Below, piece after piece: positions 57,470 through 64,000 of a stretch of 64,000 nt of DNA (within the stretch, counting starts at the first letter, position 1; every line of letters starts with the position of its first letter). The stretch covers positions 20,972,414-21,036,413 of the forward strand of contig OX438749.1 in assembly GCA_949316235.1 (NCBI GenBank), given 5' to 3'. Under the pieces are notes generated by a model. The model was given only the letters and a program-made list of their open reading frames with translations. It made no database searches and was not told where the DNA came from. The position numbers and the translations under genes are program-made. This stretch comes from Oegoconia quadripuncta. Lineage: Eukaryota > Arthropoda > Insecta > Lepidoptera > Autostichidae.

Positions 57470-58215
57470 TATCATCATCAACATATCCACTATAGGACAA
57501 TAGGACATCCACTCCTGAGCTTGAAATGAAATTTTTTTTACAAGATCATGGGTACAATATAGCTTAGGTAGGCCTCCTGCATATATCTCCAGAGCCACCG
57601 GTTGGAAGCGACCTGCATCCAAATACTTCCCGCGACCTTCTTCAGCAGTATCAGCAGAGTTTTAACCGCCTCCGTGGCTCAATGTAAACAACATTGGGTT
57701 TACGATCCCGAGGTCGCGGGTTCGATCCCCAGCGGGGTACATGTTTAAGTACTCGGTTTGGTTGGTGGTAGGGCATTTTAAAATGTCCGCCTGGCTAGGT
57801 ACCACCATCTTATCTAAATCTGCCGCCAAGCAGCAATGTTAATTGCATTATTGTGTTCCGGTTGTCAGAGATAAGATAGCCAGTCCCCCAAATGTGTTGG
57901 GGTTTCCAGGTCAATACGCTTCCACCTTCGACCTCATCTTCACTTAACATCAGGTGTGATTGAGGTCAAGTACAAACCCGTTGTGCATAAAAAAAAAGAG
58001 TAGCCGTGTCTCGCTGTGTTTGCCGGTGAGTACTCCACTTGAGAACTTTAACGTATCACCGGCCCTTAGTTCTTATGTGCCCTGCCCACTCGCACTTTAA
58101 CTTATATTCGCGGGGCTGTCGATGAGTTTCGTTCGTCTATGGATTTCTTCATACCTGATTCGATAACGACGCCGAGCATTGCCCTCTCCTTAGCTCGTTG
58201 TGCGACCTTAGACTT
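57470..58215 (-). pseudogene. LINE family A remnant split by a SINE
   Basis: Left part 57470-57660 holds the 3' end (CAGAGCCACCGGTTGGAAGC, GACCTGCATCCA). Right part 58002-58215 reads on the minus strand SKSKVAQRAKERAMLGVVIE and SGMKKSIDERN, an RTE-type reverse transcriptase tail. The two parts are collinear, so the SINE went into an existing LINE. Confidence 0.8.
57661..57996 (+). mobile_element. SINE family 1, full length, inside a LINE
   Basis: Complete head (CCGCCTCCGTGGCTCAATG), box B GGTTCGATCCCC, body and A-tail. AGAGT at 57656-57660 and 57997-58001 is a short candidate target duplication. It is among the least diverged copies. Confidence 0.88.
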
Positions 58216-58329
58216 AGATAGGTCAACCTCTACAAAGAGGTCAATCGACAAATCCAACTCGGATAGGCGGCGTTCCGAAACTATAGTGGCTAGTGGCTGA
58301 TATGCTGATGATGAATGTGGGAACAATTA

Positions 58330-58617
58330 GTGTGTAAATTGAATTTCACCTATCATCCTAACTGCTGGCATACATTAGAAACCTTTATTTTCTCTAAAAT
58401 ATTTTTGTTAATCAATGTTAGGGATTCATAGGGTACTAAAAAGTAAATAAATTGAGCCACAATACATACTACTATTATAAAGGTATTAGTTAGGCAATTA
58501 ACACCTGATCACTAAAAGTCAGAAATAAAAATGTTTACGACACCTGACCTGTTTTTTGTTCCCTCGCAACTGAGAGCTGTCAGAATTTCACGGCATTAAA
58601 AATCAGATTATAGATAT
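58330..58617. other. No gene seen
   Basis: Unassigned AT-rich sequence. Confidence 0.45.
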
Positions 58618-58708
58618 AGATTGGCATGTACTGAGATCGCTTGCTTCATCTTCGGCCACATCGTCACCATCCATCAGGTGAGATTGTGGTCAAACGTGTA
58701 TCATAAAA
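58618..58708 (+). mobile_element. LINE family B, 3' terminus
   Basis: ACTGAGATCGCTTGCTTCAT, CTTCGGCCACATCGTCACCA and CATCAGGTGAGATTGTGGTC then ATCATAAAAAA, the last part of LINE B. Confidence 0.75.
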
Positions 58709-59939
58709 AAGTCCTCATACGTCACTGCCTAAATGTGAATAGCAATGAACGTCCTTTGGCTTATATGATGATGATGATATATAAATGTTATAGAAAATTC
58801 TTACACATCTATTTTCGATAACTTTGGGAAAACTTGTGTTGAGAGTTACGCAAATTTTACAATACTTTGTCTGGATATTGTCAGAAACATAAGCAGCTGA
58901 GACTCAAGTAAATAACCTCCCATCCAATATAAACATCCATCCCAACTTAAGAAATCAATCATGAGCCTGATCGTTCGAAACGAGTGGCTATTCCTCTAGA
59001 TTTAAATGCTCAATACGGATTACCGTTGAAATTGTTGTTTTCTCTCGATCTCTCTGGGGAGTGACACGAAATTTATTGAATTAGAACATTAGCAGCGATT
59101 CATTATCTAAATGAATCCTTGAGATTACAAATAAAGGAAATACAGTAATTGAAAATGCTGTGTATGTACGATTGTGATTTCCATTGTTATTTTCCCATGG
59201 ACTATGAATTGCCGAGTACAATGTTTGTGAAATCATACAATTTTGTGTACCCTGAGATATCTTAATGGTTCTGGCAGAATGAACAGCGCTGCGGGTTTCT
59301 ACCCACAGCCCATGCTGAGTCTGGATCATTTCGTTGCCCCTGATATGGGTCACGTCTCCTGATATTAGTTTTAACTGTATACCAACCCAGTGTTATATAT
59401 TGTATGTGTATTATGTAGGTTAAGTGACTTGTGTCATGGTCGACGAATAAATGTATTCTATTCTATTCTGTGTGGTTTCGACACGTAAAATGTATGGAAC
59501 CAGACTCTTCAAAATGGTATCCATAATACTAACCTAGTTACTTCATGTGGAAGTAGATGGCGCTGTGTGTATGGCAAAGGATAAGAAAGCGAATATGGGA
59601 CTTTCCACCAAAAAACATTTTTTAAGACTTGTACGTTTTAACTGCTGTGGCCAGAGCTGCATTTCAGTATATTTCGAAAGATGAATGCTGTTTCAAGTAC
59701 TGGACAGAGAGCTCCCACGCGATCGCCCCCCCGCCCGGTGACGCTAAAAGAGGCATTAGCCTGTCAGCACTGTTCCAGCTCAAAAAAAAAGAAAAAAAAC
59801 TGTTTCAAGCATTAAACTCTTATCTCTGACCTTTCGTGATAAAGGTCGGGAAGTTACATACATAGGTATGTATGTTAATATATGTATATAGTTCGGAGTA
59901 CTTAGATCGATTGTTCATACAAGCTAATTTCAACCCTAT
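58709..59939. other. No gene seen; one LINE tail
   Basis: A probable LINE 3' end lies at 59380-59470 (GACGAATAAATGTATTCTAT with TTCTA repeats). A SINE 2 scrap is at 59538-59580 (AGTAGATGGCGCTGTGTGTA). The frame at 59629-59829 has no motif. Confidence 0.5.
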
Positions 59940-60250
59940 TGCTCCAGCAGCAGACAGCCAGTCCCCAAATGTGTTGGGATTTCCGGGTCAGTTCGCTTCC
60001 ACCTTCGACCTCATCTTCACTTAACATCAGAAAGAAAGAAAGGGAAAGAAAGAAACTATTTATTCGCCACTTCGACACATATACAATAATTGTTAGACAA
60101 GTAAAATAACAGAACACTGAGATAAGTGTCGCAGCAGCGAAAGGGAAACGACTCAGCTATATGCTGAGCTTATAAGAGCTCAGCGCTGGTTTACTGTCGC
60201 ACCCAGGTGTGATTGAGGTCAAGAACCAACCCGTTATGCATATAAAAAAA
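59940..60250 (+). mobile_element. SINE family 1 body split by an insertion
   Basis: SINE body 59950-60030 (GCCAGTCCCCAAATGTGTTG to TTAACATCAG) resumes at 60204 (CAGGTGTGATTGAGGTCAAG). The insert (60031-60203) starts with AAAG repeats and contains CTCAGCTATATGCTGAG. CAG is repeated at both junctions. Nature of the insert unknown. Confidence 0.75.
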
Positions 60251-60512
60251 ATCTAACATACATAAAGTTACATAGATACTAATTAATTAATAAGAACCAG
60301 ACGGTCACTGGTGAGAAGCGGTCACCAATTGACACATAGCCAAGGCTACATCCGAGGTGGGATCAGGGAGAGAACTTTGAATTAAGCCTGCATCAAATAA
60401 CCTTCATTTAAATCAATATCTACTAAAACTATTGGTATTGACATAATGATAAAAGCTATAATACATTTCATTTTGGGATGAAATGCTAAATTGTAACGCC
60501 CAAACGCTGCTT

Positions 60513-60920
60513 TTTTTATGATTGACTGGATTTTCAAGCATCAAGTTTTCTGTTTGGAACATACGAAATAAAGATAAACTTGCAAGTCACATAAGTCGCC
60601 CCAGAAAAGTCAGTGATTCGTTGTGTTATGTTGTACCCTTTTTTTAATAAGATTCCTGTTGTTATACAAATTCTTCCATCCAATAAATTTAAAGATACTA
60701 TAGCGCAGAAAGTTATGTTTGAGATATCCCTGACCACCACATTTAAAAACTCGTGACTTTTGGACTGATTAGTGACTGGATTCGCCTTTGACCACAATCT
60801 CATCTGATGGAAAGTAACGATGTGGTCGCAGATGAAGCACGCGATCCCAGTAAATGCCTATTCGCTCTGCTCTTGAAGATCCCAAGGTTGTAGGATTCAG
60901 GGAAGACTGACCCCGGAAGT
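60513..60920 (-). pseudogene. LINE family B fragment split by LINE C piece
   Basis: The 3' tail (TTTTTTTATGATTGACTGGA, 60513-60532) resumes at 60773 with GACTGGATTCGCCTTTGACC and continues to about 60920 (CTTGAAGATCCCAAGGTTGT). Read on the minus strand this is the LINE B C-terminus. Confidence 0.8.
60533..60772 (+). mobile_element. LINE family C piece inserted in LINE B
   Basis: Reads FFNKIPVVIQILPSNKFKDT and IAQKVM, matching LINE C tails. TGACTGGATT flanks it exactly at 60523-60532 and 60773-60782, a 10-bp target duplication. Confidence 0.83.
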
Positions 60921-61287
60921 GAGTGCTTTAGAGCTGTTGATACATTTTGCGATCACTTAGGAGGGTTAACAGTTTCATCTTATAAACAATCTACATGATT
61001 TTATTCTTGCTTCAAGTTATTAATCTCTATTCAAACGCTGACAGATCCTTGGCTATAACTCAAGACTCGTTGCCACTTCATGGATTTTAAAATTCAACTT
61101 TCTGTATGATATATTCGAGGGACTTGGAGACCGCTCCAAAGGTACGAGGATAAACTTTTGATTCACAGTTATTTACGACCGTCCCAAAACAGGATGGAAT
61201 TCTAAATGAAACAGGGGACCGAGGTTGTCGTTGTGTCTGAAATAGTCATTTCACTGTACGTACCCGAAAAATTGTGGTTGGTAAAGT
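60921..61287. other. No gene seen
   Basis: Unassigned sequence before a SINE 2 head. Confidence 0.45.
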
Positions 61288-61400
61288 TATTACGACCGAT
61301 TGGTGTAGTGGATAGTGCTGTCAAAGCCAACGGTTTCTTGTTCGAACCCGGCAGGGGTAATGTTATGAAGTACCCAGAGTACAAGTTTTGCTAAATTTGG
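61288..61400 (+). mobile_element. SINE family 2, head part
   Basis: TACGACCGATTGGTGTAGTG, box B-like TGTTCGAACCC, then GTACCCAGAGTACAAG, and truncated. Confidence 0.75.
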
Positions 61401-61419
61401 AACTAAATGAACATACTAT

Positions 61420-61590
61420 GAAAAGTCTTCTACCTTCAGTCAGTTTATCCTCTGTTGACCTGATGAAGGTCGTGGGAAGTCGCTAGATGTAGGCCGCTTC
61501 CAATGGATCGCTCTATAAATTTATGGGGAAGGTCTTTGTTCAACAGTGGACTATTGGACGTCTTGTGGCTGATATGATGATGATGAGGAT
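61420..61590 (+). pseudogene. LINE family A, 3' end
   Basis: Reads about VVGSR, MQAASNGSL, GKVFVQQWTIGRLVADMMMM, ending in ATGATGATGAGG. The forward version of the repeat at 23978-24320. Confidence 0.75.
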
Positions 61591-62200
61591 CCATTGTATA
61601 AGCTTGCTTAGTTTGGGACTATATAGGGTCTAACAAAATTAACCCGACAATTTTTGGCAATTGCGGGTACATGACAATAAAATAATATATTCATTAAAAA
61701 AACTAGCCTTAAAAATTTTGTGTCCTAGTAAAAACACTAAATTTAAATGCAAATGAAAATACAAATTAACAGACTTACTTCATGTCGATTGTACCTTATT
61801 TTATCAATGAGAAAAAACAGACAACGTTCCATTGATATGGAAGACGCCAAACGGGTGGCGGGGCACAGGGCGCAACCAATCACAGCAAGTCGCGGCGGCG
61901 TCTATGCAAGCGCCGGTGGCGAGCGGCGAGTAGTCGCCTTTCGGCGTTTTCAAAGATACCGCGGCACGTGTTTGTGTGTTGTGGCAAAGTACTTAGAGCG
62001 CGCGGCCATTAAGGTCCAACTCACAAAATTTACATTCCAAAATGTAATTCTTTTAATAAAATCTGTTAACTTTAATGTTTTCGTTTTTATTTTTTTCGTA
62101 ATAGGTACATCCACTTTGTAATGTTTGTCGGGTTAATTTTGTTAGACTTTATATAATTGGTATAAGTGTGCGAAATAGTTATTTATTTATAGATAAACAG
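61591..62200 (+). mobile_element. SINE family 2 3' part split by a DNA transposon
   Basis: ATCCATTGTATAAGCTTGCTTAGTTTGGGACTATATA would continue as TATATAATTGGTATAAGTG and TGCGAAATAGTTATTTATTT without the inserted element; the SINE copy at 41003 provides the uninterrupted reference (GGGACTAGATGATTGGTGTA). Confidence 0.78.
61626..62149. mobile_element. 524-bp DNA transposon with 23-bp TIRs and GC-rich core
   Basis: Terminal inverted repeats of 23 bp, exact, at 61628-61650 (starting GTCTAACAAAATTAACCC) and 62125-62147. TATATA at 61620-61625 and 62150-62155 duplicates the target inside a SINE. The core (about 61840-62010) is GC-rich, with a CCAATCA motif near 61877. A 124-codon frame (61747-62121) has no recognisable transposase motifs. 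Superfamily not assigned. Confidence 0.88.
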
Positions 62201-62842
62201 CTGTTCTGTTTATTTTCAATCTATCTGTATGTATGTTTTCTTGCTATGCTCGCTCCTGCTTTAGTGTTCGATGTTAGGTTGAACATGCCGGGGAGTTCTT
62301 TTGCACTAGCGTTCGTCGAAGGAGTATTCTGTCAATCGGACAAGAAATGTGTCGACCAACGGAGTATCGGAACTACGATCTTTTTAACGGCAGTTCTTCG
62401 TATGTTTGTATTTCGATATGCAGTGTACCTAAGTAATCTGTATTCACACTTAGAAAAAAATACATACGCGACAATCGTTTTTCTGTGAGTCAATTAAATA
62501 GTCATTTTGGCCCTCCATAGAGTATCCGTCAAAAAGTACAACGCACGCAGTAATTCGGTACAAATACAATCTTTTATATATATAGGTTAAAATTTCACTT
62601 GAAATAATCTTATCGGTACAGTCGTTCGTACGTGAAGCGCAACACGGTCCTTAAAAGCTGAAGTCCCGTAAGGTGGCGCGGTCATACAACGAACGAACGG
62701 TCCAAAGTTTACTGCTGTCTGAAGGGGCAATAACGATAAATTGAAAATTTTGAAAATCCCCCAAACACTATAATATCATCCAAATACACCAAACATCTGT
62801 ATTAAAATATTTAACTTCTTAACAAGTTAACCGATTTTCATC
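62200..62842. other. No supported gene
   Basis: A 106-codon frame at 62168-62488 begins at the interrupted SINE edge and has no motif. Otherwise unassigned. Confidence 0.4.
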
Positions 62843-63620
62843 ATCAAATCAGCCAAAGGACGTCCACTGCTGAAGGCCGCCCTCATAGAATTCCAGAGTG
62901 ACCGGTTGGAAGCGGCCTGCATAAAGTGATTACCCGCAATCTTTATCAAGTCGTCTGTCCACCTTGTGAATGTGGAGATGGAGAGCAATCGGCACATCAT
63001 ATCTTATGGGAATGCGAAAATTGGAGTAAGGAGCGCGAAATCAAGCTTGACGGCCTAAATTCAGAAATCCGTCCGGCGCTCTACGGCGATCTGGTTTTAA
63101 ACAGACACAACTTCCGAGCTTTCAAGCGTTTTTGCTACTCGTATTATTGGCACTATTACTCGCGATAGCCTTCTGCTACCGCCACGCTCACTGCGTCTAG
63201 GCGCAGTCCGTGGTGTATACGAAAGCAGGAGGCCGAGCTTCACTCGCCCTCCTTCCCCATAGGGATGGCCCTAGTGCCATGTTGCATTTCATTGGCTACA
63301 CTCCCATTTGCCAAGGGGGGAAGTGGGAAACCTTTTTCTTACTAACACACCCTATTTCTTTCTTTAATTAGCCTGGGATCCAAGGTAACAATAGAGTCAC
63401 GTAGGGCACCGTCTACCTTCAGTAGGCGCCGTGTCGAGTACCACTGTCAATCCTAGCTTATGGGAGTTACAGTGGGAGGAGTGTGGAGGTGGGATTGTCC
63501 CCTTGTGTGTGGACCTGCGACGCTGCTCTTTCCGAGAACTTTAACGCCCCACCGTCTATCAGTTCTTCGAGCTCTCTGCCCTGCCCACTGCCACACCTAA
63601 TCTGCAAATCCGCTAAACTG
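62843..63620 (-). pseudogene. LINE family A remnant interrupted by another LINE
   Basis: Left part 62843-62965 (CATCATCAAATCAGCCAAAG, ACGTCCACTGCTGAAGGCC, TGACCGGTTGGAAGCGGCCT, CGTCTGTCCACCTTGTG) and right part about 63487-63620 (GAGAACTTTAACGCCCCACC, CTTCGAGCTCTCTGCCCTG) are collinear pieces of the same reverse-oriented element. Confidence 0.78.
62965..63485 (+). pseudogene. LINE family F, C-terminus and 3' UTR
   Basis: The frame ending at 63168 reads CECGDGEQSAHHILWECENW, SKEREIKLDGLNSEIRPALY and NRHNFRAFKRFCYSYYWHYY. The CxCG, HH/H and C pattern is the C-terminal knuckle of I/R1-group LINE proteins. A GC-rich 3' UTR follows (CGTCTAGGCGCAGTCCGTGG). Its exact limits within LINE A are not fixed. 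Confidence 0.78.
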
Positions 63621-64000
63621 TTAATTAATTGTGGCTATTAACCTGCCCTCTCGTTTAGTCATTAATATAAAAGCATTGCACTCAAATTGTACTACGCATA
63701 TTGAGATGCCGGACAAAGACTGGACACACACAACGACGGCAAATACATAACACCCTTCATATCGTCGGGAGTTAAATAGGTACTTTTGAAGCTACCAATC
63801 GTTCGGAATCACAGTCTTCTATTGAAAAAGAACCCATGAAAATCAAAGGTCGCTCTTAACTTAACAGCAACTACATTATTAATTCCGATCAATGTCGATG
63901 GCGCAATATCGAAAGTTAAAAACAATGTCCATTATTCAGTTTTCTCACAAACAAACAAGATGTCGTGATCCTGGTCACGGCACCAAATCCGGAACAACAG
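63621..64000. other. No gene seen; repeat R copy
   Basis: GACAAAGACTGGACACACAC and ATAACACCCTTCATATCGTC (63690-63790) is a reverse copy of repeat R. The remainder is unassigned and runs to the window end. Confidence 0.5.

Noticed and set aside
61747..62121. 124-codon frame as a host gene
   Set aside because: It lies wholly between the TIRs of a transposon inserted in a SINE and has no recognisable domain.

Overview
This is a AT-rich eukaryotic nuclear window, almost certainly from a moth or butterfly (Lepidoptera). The evidence is a two-exon gene for an insect-type G protein gamma subunit, three tRNA-related SINE families, many 3' ends of non-LTR retrotransposons of the kind common in Lepidoptera, TA-flanked MITEs, a piggyBac element and a mariner derivative. 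There are no bacterial operons, no CRISPR array, and no convincing functional tRNA or rRNA gene. Family names for repeats rest on motif recognition and within-window comparison; no database search was run.

The only host gene I can support is on the + strand. Coding exon 1 (17699-17811) and coding exon 2 (53210-53315) join in frame to a 72-residue protein of the Drosophila G-gamma-30A type, ending in the CAAX box CVIM. A 35.4-kb intron separates them. Upstream sequence (16613-17688) is relatively repeat-poor and may hold 5' UTR and regulatory DNA. About 3 kb after the stop codon (53316-56360) is also repeat-poor and is probably 3' UTR or 3' flank; it holds two clear hairpins.

Most of the rest is mobile DNA. 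The best preserved is a piggyBac-type element (about 35979-38566) with an uninterrupted 645-codon transposase, lying antisense inside the intron. A mariner derivative (14553-15390) has 241-bp inverted arms around a transposase C-terminus. A nested foldback locus (22896-23993) carries two further MITEs inside it. Seven or more MITE families, many SINE copies, three 5S-rRNA-like fragments and at least nine kinds of LINE 3' fragment fill the remainder. Several nested insertions can be read directly: a 524-bp 23-bp-TIR element in a SINE (61626-62149), a SINE in a LINE (57661-57996), LINE pieces in other repeats (24418-24703, 60533-60772, about 62965-63485).

I found no multi-gene system. The candidates most worth checking are the piggyBac element, the nested foldback, the 524-bp element with a GC-rich core, the 5S-like repeat family and the 77-nt hairpin downstream of the G-gamma gene.
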